DNA of 49,349 nt from Caldifarciminota bacterium 4484_18 (GCA_002256535.1 NMUJ01000003.1:1-49349); one strand, 5' to 3'; positions 1 through 9,221 are shown, counted from the first letter of the stretch. Notes: generated by a model not told the origin, from the letters alone. Numbers and translations are program-made.

Positions 1-136
1 CTTCGGTATTAGAGTATATCCAATACGCACCTGGCTTCATTATCGGGAAATAGTCATCACCCACCCGCTGTTCCAACACACGGCCACAGCCTGTCAATAT
101 CAACGCTATCAGTAAGCATCTACTTATAACTGACAT
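1..136 (-). CDS. Lipoprotein, N-terminal part only (runs off the window edge)
   Basis: The frame opens at an ATG at 136 and continues off the window start. The first residues form a short hydrophobic signal ending in a lipobox (LILTGC at about residues 12-17), so the product is probably a lipid-anchored envelope protein. The visible mature part ends with a PGAYWIYSN-like stretch, a pattern common at the start of uncharacterised lipoproteins from candidate-phylum genomes. The start overlaps the end of the upstream gene by 13 nt, suggesting translational coupling. This frame is short and is supported mainly by the lipobox. Function unknown. Confidence 0.55.
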   Translation of the reverse strand, partial: MSVISRCLLIALILTGCGRVLEQRVGDDYFPIMKPGAYWIYSNTE

Positions 137-516
137 CCCACACTCAACCTCATATGTATTGATGGATAATAAAGCCCCACACCCACGTACCCTACACCCA
201 AGCATTTATACCACGTAGCGGTTACAAGCCATCCAAATTCCCGTACATCCCCTAACTTCAACATATAGCCACCACCACCTATTTTGATGTCCCAGCCACC
301 TTTATCTAAAACTTTTCGCTCTATGCTACATTCAACCCTATCCATACGTATCCCGTAATGGTCAAACTCATATACTGCAAGATTGTACTTCACGTTTGTT
401 TCGTAACTCACGAATAATCCATCACCTGCAGGGTCGAACCTCACCAAATTAGAAACCGGTATCAACAAACTCAACCCCACATTCCAGCATCCCCACACAA
501 ACAATATCAACGCCAT
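124..516 (-). CDS. Hypothetical small secreted or envelope protein
   Basis: A 130-residue product with a hydrophobic N-terminus (residues 1-20, MALILFVWG...) that could be a signal peptide or anchor. The remainder is rich in aromatic residues, Gly and beta-formers (GGGGYMLKLGDV; VGVGLYYPSIHMRLSVG near the C-terminus), reminiscent of a small outer-membrane or periplasmic beta protein. I do not recognise a family. The start overlaps the end of the ylxP-like gene by 10 nt, so it is likely co-transcribed with infB-ylxP. Its 3' end overlaps the following lipoprotein start. Confidence 0.5.
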   Translation of the reverse strand: MALILFVWGCWNVGLSLLIPVSNLVRFDPAGDGLFVSYETNVKYNLAVYEFDHYGIRMDRVECSIERKVLDKGGWDIKIGGGGYMLKLGDVREFGWLVTATWYKCLGVGYVGVGLYYPSIHMRLSVGCQL

Positions 517-748
517 TCTATCCAGAAGTTTATCACCTCAACGTCTGGCTCCTTTTGTAACAACTCTCTTACCCCATTCACGATACGTTCAACCCATTTC
601 TGTTCACCACCTACACATGCAATGCCTAACCTTGCCCTCTGCCATACGTTATCGTCACCAACCTCTGCCACCGCTACGTTGAAAGTTTATCTTTAAGTGA
701 TAAACTATTCCATATATGGAGTTCAACCTCACATATACCTACTATCAT
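507..748 (-). pseudogene. ylxP: DUF503/YlxP family protein, broken by an internal deletion
   Basis: Two pieces of the DUF503 family are visible in different frames. The N-terminal piece starts at the ATG at 748 (MIVGICEVELHI...) and overlaps the infB stop by 2 nt. The C-terminal piece (FNVAVAEVGDDNVWQRARLG ... PDVEVINFWI) ends at the stop at 507-509. The conserved block between the first beta strand and the FNVAVAEV strand (roughly SLKEKR...LKDRLRNR, about 20 residues) is absent, and the frame shifts at about 686-696. YlxP is a small conserved protein normally encoded between infB and rbfA, which fits the position here. The joint is of the same kind as in infB, rimP and other genes in this window. 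Confidence 0.75.
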
Positions 749-2644
749 GCAGCTAACACTTTACGCTTTTCGTAAACCTCCAGGATATCGCCCTCCCTTA
801 TGGGTGCTTTGGGGTCACCAAGCCCTATCCCACACTCGTTGCCTGCACTTATCTCGTCTTTGTCTTCTTTGAAATGTTTAAGTGAAACGATTTTACCTTC
901 AAAAACTTTCTTACCATCTCGCATCACACGTACCAGCGCACCCCGCTTTACTTTACCTTCAAGCACCTCCACACCTGCAACCTTACCCACCTCACGTATG
1001 TTGAAGATGGCCTTAATTCTTGCTTTACCTAAGGTTACCTCCTCCTCTTCTGCTACAAGTATACCAGCTATTGCTGCCTCAACTGCCTTTACCACATCGT
1101 ATATCACCTTAAACGTATGTATTTCGACATTTTTATCCCTTGCCAATGTATGTGCTCCGCTGTTGTATACTTTCGAGCGATATCCTCGACTTCATACGCT
1201 GCCACTTGCTCATCTCTTCAATCTCTTTCCTTTTCTGTGTAACCTCTCTTGCACGCCGTTCTTCACTTACCACCACAAACTTATCGCCCACCAACGGTAG
1301 CTCCTCAAACTCTGCCACCTGTGCGGGCTCACCCGGTCTACATACCTCCTTTTTATTACCCCACTCATCCCATAAGCAACGCACTCTACCCCATGCTGTA
1401 CCTGCAACAAATACATCACCTACTTTTAGTATACCTTCAAATATCAACACGGTAGCAACTTTACCCTTACCCTTATCAATATGTGATTCCAATATTACAC
1501 CTTTAGCTTTCACATCGTATGGCGCTTTGAGATCGAGCTCCTCTGCTACCAATACTATCGTATCGAGCAGATCATCTATACCTTCATGGGTCTTCGCCGA
1601 TACGTAACACACAGGTACCTTACCACCATACGGCTCTACGTCTACCTTGTTCGCATATAGCTGCGATACTACCTTATCTACATTAGCTGCAGGTAAGTCT
1701 ATTTTGTTGATAGCTACGATCATAGGTATGCCGGCTTCACGAATATGGTCGATTGCCTCTATAGTCTGTGGCATGACACCATCGTCTGCTGCCACCACCA
1801 ATACCGCTATATCAGTAACCTGTGCACCACGTGCCCTCATCGCTGTGAATGCCTCATGTCCAGGTGTATCGATAAACGTTACCCCATACTTACCGTAGTT
1901 AACATGATATGCACCTATGTGTTGTGTGATACGACCATACTCACGAGCTGCCACATCCGTATGACGGATGGCATCCAGTAACGTCGTCTTACCATGGTCA
2001 ATATGTCCAAGCACTGACACCACCGGTGGACGTGGCCTAACTTCTTTTGGTTCTTCTTCTACGAGCTCCGCTTCAATGCTGACCTTTTCCACCTCATAAC
2101 CCAGATCCTGTGCCAGTATCTGTGCAGTCGTAAAATCGATCCTTTGATTAACAGTAAGTGTAAGTCCAAACTCCCGTAACGCATGTGCAATAAGGTCGAC
2201 GGGATTCATACCCAAAATTTCGGATAGCTCCTTCACCGAAATAACCTCTGGTATACCTATGACTTTCTGTTCCTTCTCCTTCTCTCTTTTTTCATATTCG
2301 AGACGCCTTTTCTTGTGACGTTTGAACGGCTTGGACTCAATCCTTGCCCACGTCTGCCGTATTTCACGTTCCGCTTCGTCACGTGATGGTTCCTCCTTAT
2401 ACTCTTCGTATGGCAACAATGTACGTGGTTTGTGGAATTTACGCCTCTTACGCTCCTCTATTTTGTAACGATACCGCTCTTGGTCCAATCTCTTACGACA
2501 TGCTTCAATCCACTCCGGTGGCACTACACTGCGGGAGCCTCCCTTCACTTCGTAACCAAGTTCAGCCAACAGCTTACGTAGCGCACCGGTTGATAAGTGT
2601 AACTCTTTTGCCACCTCAAACAGCGGTTTACCACCGTTACTCAC
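745..2644 (-). pseudogene. infB: Translation initiation factor IF-2, missing domain III (frameshifting deletion)
   Basis: The first 490 or so codons from the ATG at 2644 encode an IF-2 N-terminal domain, a charged linker, a second IF2_N module (about 133-185), the G domain (GHIDHGKTT at 213-221, DTPGH near 260, NKID) and domain II. The reading then hits a stop after SLESIQQRSTYIGKG. The C-terminal domain IV (ARDKNVEIHTFKVIYDVV ... GNECGIGLGD ... GDILEVYE) follows in another frame and ends at 745. The linker and domain III of normal IF-2 (about 75-80 residues, including the conserved GVGAI and GFNVRPD region) are missing. The joint lies at about 1152-1157. IF-2 is essential, so a genuine loss of this kind is unlikely. 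The start overlaps the nusA stop by 8 nt. Confidence 0.9.
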
Positions 2645-3740
2645 ATAGGTTATGTTTTATCAACCGTCCCTTTATATCATCTGTGAATTCAGCTATATTA
2701 AGTACACTCTCACGTTCGTATTCTTCTGGGCTAAATATGTCGATATCATAATCCACGAGCCTCGATGCAAGGTATGCATTTTGTCCACTCTTACCTATGG
2801 CTTTAGGTAGGTCTTCAGGTTCTACCACCACAGTGATCTCCTTCCTTTCGTTATCCACCTTTTGTGTGATAATACGTGCACCCGACAATGCACGTGAGAC
2901 AAGTACCACCAACTCATCACTCCACTGTAACACATCTATCTTCTCGCCCTGCAATTCCTTCACTATTGGTTTGATTCGCCATCCTTTGTTACCAACACAT
3001 GCACCTACGGGGTCGACTTTTGGATCATTTGAAGCTACTGCAACCTTAGCTCGTTTACCAGGTATACGGGCGATAGCTTTTATCTCTACTACACCATCTG
3101 CAATTTCGGGGATCTCAAACTCCATCAACCTTTTGAGAAAGCTTGGATGTGTACGTGACAGTATAATGTTGTCTTTTTCGTCTACCCTCAACACTACTGC
3201 TCTGATGTTACCACCTTGACGAAAATAGTTATGTTCACCTGGTATCTCCTCGCTTACAGGTAATATTGCTTCAGCACCTCCTAAATTAACAAGTATATTG
3301 TAACGATCAATTTTCTGAACCGTACCAGCAACCAATATTCCCACCTTCTTACGGTACTCCTCTGCTATCCTGTGACGTTCTTCCTTTTCTATACGTTCCA
3401 ACAGCAACTGTTTGGCAACAATAACAACGCTTCTCGGGAAATCCTCGGGTGCCAACGATATTTGAATAGTGTCACCAACTTTTGTGTCTGGATCATATTT
3501 ACGTGCCTGCCTTAACGTAATCTCACCAGGTTCTTTGGGTCTATGTACTACTTTTTGTGTTATAACTATCCGTATATCACCTGTAGTCTCTGATGTCCTA
3601 ATCTGTATATCGCCTGTAAGGTCCATCTTTCTGGCTATCGCTTCTTTTAAGGATTCCTCAAAGATTTCACGTACCAGCTCCCAAGGTAGCTGTCGCTCAT
3701 CCGCTATATCTCTGATGGCTTGTGTTAATGCTCTCGACAT
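2637..3740 (-). CDS. nusA: Transcription termination/antitermination factor NusA
   Basis: A 367-residue protein with the NusA order: N-terminal RNA polymerase-binding domain (1-125), S1 RNA-binding domain (about 130-200), and two KH domains with the signatures VGACVGNKGWRIKPIVKEL and AIGKSGQNAYLASRL. It lacks the acidic C-terminal repeats of the E. coli protein, as many bacterial NusAs do. The ATG at 3740 is chosen because an AGGAGGT Shine-Dalgarno lies 5 nt upstream; a TTG sits immediately before it. It lies between rimP and infB, the classic rimP-nusA-infB order. It modulates pausing, termination and antitermination on RNA polymerase. Confidence 0.95.
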   Translation of the reverse strand: MSRALTQAIRDIADERQLPWELVREIFEESLKEAIARKMDLTGDIQIRTSETTGDIRIVITQKVVHRPKEPGEITLRQARKYDPDTKVGDTIQISLAPEDFPRSVVIVAKQLLLERIEKEERHRIAEEYRKKVGILVAGTVQKIDRYNILVNLGGAEAILPVSEEIPGEHNYFRQGGNIRAVVLRVDEKDNIILSRTHPSFLKRLMEFEIPEIADGVVEIKAIARIPGKRAKVAVASNDPKVDPVGACVGNKGWRIKPIVKELQGEKIDVLQWSDELVVLVSRALSGARIITQKVDNERKEITVVVEPEDLPKAIGKSGQNAYLASRLVDYDIDIFSPEEYERESVLNIAEFTDDIKGRLIKHNLCE

Positions 3741-4012
3741 CAATACCTCCTTTTGCGACCACCTGGCGAGGATACTTCCAGCGTGTAATTACCTATGCTA
3801 TTGTCCATATCGAGATATTTCTTAAGCTCACGACTAACATAAACACATTGATCTATTGTTATGCGGTGGGGTGTGTCCACAAACACCCGAATATAAGCGT
3901 TATTTACAGTACCATGGGCTTCAATATCCACCAAGAATATATCGGTATTCTCGATTACTCGTTCCACAAGTGAACGCACCTTGGCAATAATTTCTGACTT
4001 ATTGAGTCGCAT
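3740..4012 (-). pseudogene. rimP: Ribosome maturation factor RimP, truncated after the N-terminal domain
   Basis: The 90 codons match the N-terminal half of RimP, ending in the conserved YTLEVSSPG motif. In normal RimP this motif is followed by about 60 more residues (LDRPL... and the SH3-like C-terminal domain). Here it is followed by GRKRRY and a stop that overlaps the nusA start. The nusA Shine-Dalgarno lies inside the tail codons. The C-terminal domain is therefore missing, with an apparent joint at about 3755-3766. RimP assists 30S maturation. The position upstream of nusA-infB supports the identity. The loss fits the window-wide deletion pattern. Confidence 0.8.
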
Positions 4013-5699
4013 CTTGCATCTCCTTTATAATATTCAACACCTTATCTACACACATCTCGTGCTTAACTTTGATCCGCTCATTTGTAGCCCGTATTTTAAT
4101 TTCCACCATTCCATCCCTCCACACTTTCTCACCCAATATTAAAATAACTGGAATACCGATTAAGTCATCATCTTTAAGTTTAATCCCCGCACTCGTGCTG
4201 CGGTCATCATAAAGTACTTCAATATCTCTTTTCATCAACTCTTTATATAAATTATCAGCTACCTGTACGAGGTCGTAATTCTCCGGGTTAAGGGTTGTAA
4301 CAAGTACCTGAAAAGGTGTCACACTTTGCGGCCATACGATACCATGTTCGTCATGATGTGTTTCAATGATTGCCATCATCGACCGCTCTACCCCTATACC
4401 ATAGCTACCCATAAGTATAGGTTTATTTTTACCATCGCGATCGAGGAAGGTTGCCCCCATGGCTTCTGAGTATTTTGTACCCAACCTAAATATGTGGCCA
4501 ACTTCAATAGCGGATTCAATTATAAGCTTATCACCACATTGAGGACAGCTGTCACCAGGTGCTACCTTCGCAATATCCGTGTATTCGTTTACCTTGATGT
4601 CACGCTCAATGTTCACCCCTTCGTAATGGTAAAGGTCCTCGTTTGCCCCCGTTATCAACCCCTTTCTACCTTTTAGGCCTATATCTGCGTACACTGGGAT
4701 ATCTGTACCTATGGGGCTTATATAACCGATGGAGGCACCCATCCACTCCTTCACTTCATCCGATGTAGCTGGTCGTAAATCGCCTAACTTCAATATCTTT
4801 GTTTCACTCACATCGTGTGCACCATCTACCAACAGAAATATCGGTTGTTTACCACTATCTGTCTGCTTCACATACAGCAAGGATTTAAGCAACTGCTGTG
4901 GAACGGTATCGAAGAACCGTGATATCTCTTCGACTGACCCTCCCACTGGTGTGTAAACCTTACGTAGAGGTTTATCTTCTAACTCCAGCTTCGGTGGTAT
5001 ACCACGTGCTATCTCGTAATTTGCCTTGTAGCTACAATTACCACAGTACACTATTGTGTCTTCACCTACAGGTGAGGGTACCATAAACTCCTCAGTCTCT
5101 GAGCCCCCCATTATGCCACCTGATGCACTGACTATTTTGAATTCCAACCCCAATCTTGTGAATATCCTAATGTAAGCATCACGATGTAAGTTATAACTAC
5201 GCTGCCATCCCTCAACAGTAGCATCTAAGCTATATGAATCCTTCATTATGAACTCACGTGCCCTCATAACACCACCTCTTGGACGCAACTCATCACGAAA
5301 TTTCACCTGTATTTGGTACCATATCTGTGGTAGATCGCGATACGAGCGTATCTCACGTCTTGCAATATCGGTTATAATCTCCTCATGTGTGGGTGCAAGT
5401 GCATAATCTTTATCTTTGCGATCTCTTACACGGAACATCTCCTTACCATATTCGTACCATCTGCCAGTTTCCTGCCATATTTCAGCTGGTGTGAGCGCTG
5501 GTAAGAGTAGCTCCTGTCCACCGATACGGTTCATCTCCTCACGTATGATTTGCATGATTTTGCGTAGAACACGCCACCCTAATGGTAAATATGAATAAAC
5601 GCCACTTGCCACCATCCGTATGAGACCAGCCCTTATTGCAAGCGTATGGCTTGGTATTTCAGCCTCACGAGGTTTCTCTTTTAATGTGGGGATAAACAA
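3999..5699 (-). CDS. proS: Prolyl-tRNA synthetase (bacterial type), start region disturbed
   Basis: About 566 residues, near the usual length of the bacterial-type ProRS with an editing insertion. Class II motifs are visible: motif 2 region (FRDELRPRGGVMRAREFIMKD), the YbaK-like editing domain (about 225-390), and the C-terminal anticodon-binding domain. The first in-frame start is the TTG at 5699 (FIPTLKE...). However, the codons just upstream (KRWSNL) also match the conserved ProRS N-terminus (M-RWSKLFIPTLKE), and no ATG, GTG or TTG is found above them. The true start appears lost at about 5711-5720, where the upstream gene also ends. The catalytic body is intact. Stop overlaps the rimP start by 14 nt. 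Confidence 0.9.
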   Translation of the reverse strand: MFIPTLKEKPREAEIPSHTLAIRAGLIRMVASGVYSYLPLGWRVLRKIMQIIREEMNRIGGQELLLPALTPAEIWQETGRWYEYGKEMFRVRDRKDKDYALAPTHEEIITDIARREIRSYRDLPQIWYQIQVKFRDELRPRGGVMRAREFIMKDSYSLDATVEGWQRSYNLHRDAYIRIFTRLGLEFKIVSASGGIMGGSETEEFMVPSPVGEDTIVYCGNCSYKANYEIARGIPPKLELEDKPLRKVYTPVGGSVEEISRFFDTVPQQLLKSLLYVKQTDSGKQPIFLLVDGAHDVSETKILKLGDLRPATSDEVKEWMGASIGYISPIGTDIPVYADIGLKGRKGLITGANEDLYHYEGVNIERDIKVNEYTDIAKVAPGDSCPQCGDKLIIESAIEVGHIFRLGTKYSEAMGATFLDRDGKNKPILMGSYGIGVERSMMAIIETHHDEHGIVWPQSVTPFQVLVTTLNPENYDLVQVADNLYKELMKRDIEVLYDDRSTSAGIKLKDDDLIGIPVILILGEKVWRDGMVEIKIRATNERIKVKHEMCVDKVLNIIKEMQDATQ

Positions 5700-6838
5700 A
5701 TTACTCCAGCGTTTTCGGGTATTTCTTCTTTTTCCGCTTCTTCCTCTTTTTCGCGCTCTTTCTCTTCCTCTTCGATCTCCTTCAGCAGATCCCTATCATC
5801 CTTATACTTCACGAGTACTGCGTAGATGAGTGATTGCCCTGCTGCCCATGTCGCTATCCCGTACCCAAGTACCATAAATATTATAAAATACAGACCAAGC
5901 CCCACACAGAAGCTACTTACGAGTTGTGCCCAGTTTACAGGTACCCACTCCGGTCCCTGTATGAGTGTGGGTGCTATCCTTGCGGTAAGTGCTTCAACCC
6001 ATGTTATGGGTGGTACGTGCGATAGATACCATAACCCATTGTTCCATACTTTTTCCCACCAGCTGTGACCCCACGCACTCAACACCCAGTTTGCAAGTAA
6101 TAACCCCTTCTTTGTGAGCCACCCAAATACCCATACACCTGCGAACACACAGAATGCAATGAAGATCTCCCACAACACCAGCCGCCATGTCTGTTCATTT
6201 AACGTGCTGAAATTTTCGAACAACACATCAAACACATCCTTTTCTACACCTGCTGCTATGGAAGGTGACAACAGAAATGATACAAAGAACACAATAATAA
6301 GGTATATCACAAACAGCGCCGCCAATGCTATGAGTATAAAAAGCAACCCGATAACAATCGGCCCCACATAGGGTATTCTACCAAATAGCCCCAACAGACA
6401 CCCAATGAGTACAAACACACCTATGAAAATTGCTAACGTGATAGGTGCAAGTATGTTTGCTTTCGCCTTCTTTATAGCATACCTCAATGCATCCATAACC
6501 TCGTAGAACTCATTACCTCGTAGCTCTTCATATGTCACCTTTGAGATCGCTGATATCGACAACATCTGTATAAAAACGAAGAGCGCTACACCGATACCCC
6601 AAATGGTCCAGCTATACCAAGGGAAATGTATCACCCCAGGTATAGGTACTGGTATGTACCGATATGTGCGCCAGACTTCTTTTACCGTCCATTCAGGCAA
6701 TATCGAATATGCCACGTAGGTGAGTACCGAGTACACTATGACACCAATGAGTAGCCCAAGGAATGCTATCCAGATCTTTTTCGCCGAAAACGCAACCCTC
6801 GGTGCCCTCACCACCTGTGCAAAACTGTACACCATCAT
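5681..6838 (-). CDS. Polytopic membrane protein of unknown function
   Basis: A 385-residue protein with an N-terminal hydrophobic segment (about 25-50), several further transmembrane stretches (about 75-100, 135-200, 225-250, 305-330) and a highly charged coiled C-terminal tail (EEEEKEREKEEEAEKEE). This looks like the DUF4013-like integral membrane proteins common in candidate-phylum genomes, but I cannot assign a family. A Shine-Dalgarno (AAGGAGG) sits 1 nt before the ATG at 6838 and 4 nt before a second ATG at 6835; the second may be used. The last residues (NAGVICLSPH) read through the start of proS in another frame, so the natural C-terminus may have been removed at the joint at about 5716. 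Confidence 0.7.
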   Translation of the reverse strand: MMVYSFAQVVRAPRVAFSAKKIWIAFLGLLIGVIVYSVLTYVAYSILPEWTVKEVWRTYRYIPVPIPGVIHFPWYSWTIWGIGVALFVFIQMLSISAISKVTYEELRGNEFYEVMDALRYAIKKAKANILAPITLAIFIGVFVLIGCLLGLFGRIPYVGPIVIGLLFILIALAALFVIYLIIVFFVSFLLSPSIAAGVEKDVFDVLFENFSTLNEQTWRLVLWEIFIAFCVFAGVWVFGWLTKKGLLLANWVLSAWGHSWWEKVWNNGLWYLSHVPPITWVEALTARIAPTLIQGPEWVPVNWAQLVSSFCVGLGLYFIIFMVLGYGIATWAAGQSLIYAVLVKYKDDRDLLKEIEEEEKEREKEEEAEKEEIPENAGVICLSPH

Positions 6839-6847
6839 GCCTCCTTT

Positions 6848-7819
6848 TTATTTTAAATGCATTTTTTCTTTAACCTCTTCCAACGTAGCCTGCGCTATTT
6901 TACGCGCCCTTTTGGAACCCTCCACGAGTATCTCTTTTGTCCTCTCTGGAGTAAAATTCTGAAGGTTTTCCCTCACAGGTATGAGGAACTCATATATAGC
7001 ATGTGCACAACGTTTTTTACATTCAACACAACCTAATTTGCCACTCTTACAATCAGCTTCTATCTGATCTATTTCATCCTTATTGACTAAATTATGGTAT
7101 GCGAAGACCACACAACCTTCGGGATGACCGGGGTCACCCAGCCTTATCTTCTTGGGGTCGGTGAATGCTTGGTATACCTTCCTTTTTATATCTTTGTAAG
7201 TATCCCGTATGAAGATTGCATTTTGGAGTGATTTCGACATCTTACGCCCATCAATACCTGGCACCTTAGGGTGCTGTGAAAGCATAGGCTCAGGTACTGG
7301 GAATGTCTTACCATAGAGGTGGTTGAAGCGCTTCGCAATTTCACGTGCCAGCTCGACGTGTGGTAACTGGTCCTGTCCAACGGGTACGCATTCCGCTTTG
7401 TAAATCAGTATATCTGCAGCCTGTAGAACCGGATATCCCAACAATCCATAAGTTATATTGTCCTGTAGATTCATATCACGTATCATCTCCTTAACGGTAG
7501 GGTTACGTTCGAGCCATGGTACAGGCACCAACATCGACAACAGTACATGTAACTCAGCGTGCTCCGGTACCAACGATTGTATGAAAATGGTTGCCTTCTC
7601 ATGTGACAACCCAGCTGCTAACCAATCCCTTGCCATCTCCACTTTATAATCAGGTAGCTCATCCGTATGTTGGTAATAGGTGGTAAGCGCATGGTAATCG
7701 GCAACCTCGAAATAACAATCATATTCGGACTGCAATCTTATCCAATTTACCAAACTGCCAAAATAATTACCCAAATGTATCATACCTGTAGGCCGATAAC
7801 CACTAAGAATTCGCTTCAT
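6848..7819 (-). CDS. trpS: Tryptophanyl-tRNA synthetase
   Basis: A 323-residue class I synthetase of normal length. Visible are the HIGH-like motif (IHLGNYFGSLVNW, 16-28), the tryptophan pocket region (GLLGYPVLQAADILIY), the GQDQLPHVELAREIAKRFN block, and the KMSKS motif (GRKMSKSLQNAI, about 190-200). It charges tRNA-Trp. It is the 5'-most gene of the minus-strand block that continues into the membrane protein and proS, and it diverges from tuf. A TTGACA box lies about 30 nt upstream on the minus strand, but I see no well-spaced -10 to go with it. Confidence 0.95.
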   Translation of the reverse strand: MKRILSGYRPTGMIHLGNYFGSLVNWIRLQSEYDCYFEVADYHALTTYYQHTDELPDYKVEMARDWLAAGLSHEKATIFIQSLVPEHAELHVLLSMLVPVPWLERNPTVKEMIRDMNLQDNITYGLLGYPVLQAADILIYKAECVPVGQDQLPHVELAREIAKRFNHLYGKTFPVPEPMLSQHPKVPGIDGRKMSKSLQNAIFIRDTYKDIKRKVYQAFTDPKKIRLGDPGHPEGCVVFAYHNLVNKDEIDQIEADCKSGKLGCVECKKRCAHAIYEFLIPVRENLQNFTPERTKEILVEGSKRARKIAQATLEEVKEKMHLK

Positions 7820-7883
7820 CCTTCAAAAATAAAGATACACATACCATTGTCAAGAATGATAGCATAACGATAGAATTTAGGTA

Positions 7884-7960
7884 TTGACAAATGGGATTGT
7901 ACCGCTATTTTAGATAAGAATTTACTGTTTATTGACTGAAAATCTTTAAAAGATTGTAAG
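7884..7960 (+). promoter_or_regulatory. Promoter region of the tuf/ribosomal protein operon
   Basis: TTGACA at 7884-7889 is followed after 16 nt by TATTTT at 7906-7911. A second possible pair, TTGACT at 7932-7937 and TGTAAG at 7955-7960 (17-nt spacer), lies closer to tuf. Tandem promoters would fit a very highly expressed operon. These are matches by eye only. The Shine-Dalgarno GGAGGTGAA lies just before the tuf ATG at 8025. Confidence 0.5.
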
Positions 7961-8024
7961 TTAAGTGTGATGAAAGTGAAGCACAAGGATATATTTTTAA
8001 TTGAAGAGATTGGTAGGAGGTGAA

Positions 8025-9221
8025 ATGGCGAAGGAGAAGTTTGTACGTACTAAGCCACATGTCAACATAGGTACCATCGGGCACGTTGACCATGGTAAGA
8101 CTACATTGAGTTCAGCTATCACTATGTGTTTAGCTCCTAAGGGTTACGCTCAGTACGTAACGGTTGACACCATAGATAAAGCACCTGAGGAGAAAGCGCG
8201 TGGCCTGACAATACAGTTGTGGCATGGTGAGTTTGAGACCGACAAACGTCACTACGCATTGATAGACTGTCCAGGACACGCGGACTACATTAAGAACATG
8301 ATAACAGGTGCGGCACAGATGGATGGTGCAATACTCGTTGTATCAGCCCCCGATAGTGTTATGCCACAGACACGTGAACACGTATTATTGGCACGTCAGG
8401 TGAACGTTCCCGCTATGGTAGTATTCATCAACAAAACGGATCAGGTACCCGATCCTGAGTTGCTCGATCTTGTTGAGATGGAGGTACGTGAGCTGCTCAA
8501 CAAGTATGAATTCCCAGGTGATGAGATACCAGTCATCAAAGGGAGTGCACTTAAGTGCCTCGAGTCAGGTGATCCAAACTCTGACGCTTGTAAGGCTATT
8601 TGGGAGTTACTTGATGCAGTGGATAATTACATACCGGAGCCAGTACGTGAGGTGGATAAGCCATTCCTGATGCCTATTGAGGATATATTCTCCATAACCG
8701 GTCGTGGTACAGTAGTAACAGGTAGAGTGGAACGTGGCATTTTAAAACCAGGTGACGAAGTTGAGATTGTTGGCTTCCGTCCTACTCAGAAAACGGTTGC
8801 AGTATCGATCGAGATGTTCCGAAAGGTGCTCGATGAAACCCAACCCGGTGACAACATAGGTGTGTTACTACGTGGTATCAAAAAGGAAGAAGTTGAACGT
8901 GGTCAGGTACTTGCAGCACCCGGTACTATAACGCCTCATAAAAGGTTCAAAGGTCAGATCTATGCGTTGACAAAAGAGGAAGGAGGTCGTCACACACCGT
9001 TCTTCGTGGGTTATGCACCACAATTCTACTTCAGGACGCTCGATGTTACAGGTAAGATCGTCGGCTTACCAGAGGGCGTAGATATGGTGATGCCAGGTGA
9101 TAACGTCGAGATAGAAGCTGAGCTCATATATCCAGTGGCTATGGAAGAAGGGTTAAGGTTCGCTATACGTGAAGGTGGTAAGACCGTAGGTGCGGGTGTT
9201 GTTACAAAGGTAATAGAGTGA
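8025..9221 (+). CDS. tuf: Elongation factor Tu (divergent)
   Basis: A 398-residue EF-Tu; the ATG at 8025 is chosen over the upstream TTG because GGAGGTG lies just before it and MAKEKFVRTKPHVNIGTIGH is the family start. The G1 motif GHVDHGKT (19-26), G3 DCPGH (81-85), G4 NKTD (136-139) and domains II/III are all present. Several normally near-invariant positions differ: switch I reads RGLTIQLWHGEF rather than RGITINTSHVEY, SAPDSVMPQT replaces SAADGPMPQT, and GYAPQFYFRT replaces GYRPQFYFRT. It delivers aminoacyl-tRNA to the ribosome. It opens the S10 operon directly, without rpsL-rpsG-fusA in front. Its stop overlaps the rpsJ ATG by one base. Confidence 0.97.
   Translation: MAKEKFVRTKPHVNIGTIGHVDHGKTTLSSAITMCLAPKGYAQYVTVDTIDKAPEEKARGLTIQLWHGEFETDKRHYALIDCPGHADYIKNMITGAAQMDGAILVVSAPDSVMPQTREHVLLARQVNVPAMVVFINKTDQVPDPELLDLVEMEVRELLNKYEFPGDEIPVIKGSALKCLESGDPNSDACKAIWELLDAVDNYIPEPVREVDKPFLMPIEDIFSITGRGTVVTGRVERGILKPGDEVEIVGFRPTQKTVAVSIEMFRKVLDETQPGDNIGVLLRGIKKEEVERGQVLAAPGTITPHKRFKGQIYALTKEEGGRHTPFFVGYAPQFYFRTLDVTGKIVGLPEGVDMVMPGDNVEIEAELIYPVAMEEGLRFAIREGGKTVGAGVVTKVIE

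Noticed and set aside
1133..1170. Programmed frameshifting or ribosome bypassing to explain the infB break
   Set aside because: A frameshift cannot restore 75-80 residues that are not encoded, and bypassing skips extra sequence rather than supplying missing sequence. No slippery heptamer or stimulating hairpin was evident.
800..1607. Plus-strand open frames opposite infB
   Set aside because: They have low-complexity Ser/Thr/Pro composition and mirror the infB coding strand; they have no ribosome sites or family matches.
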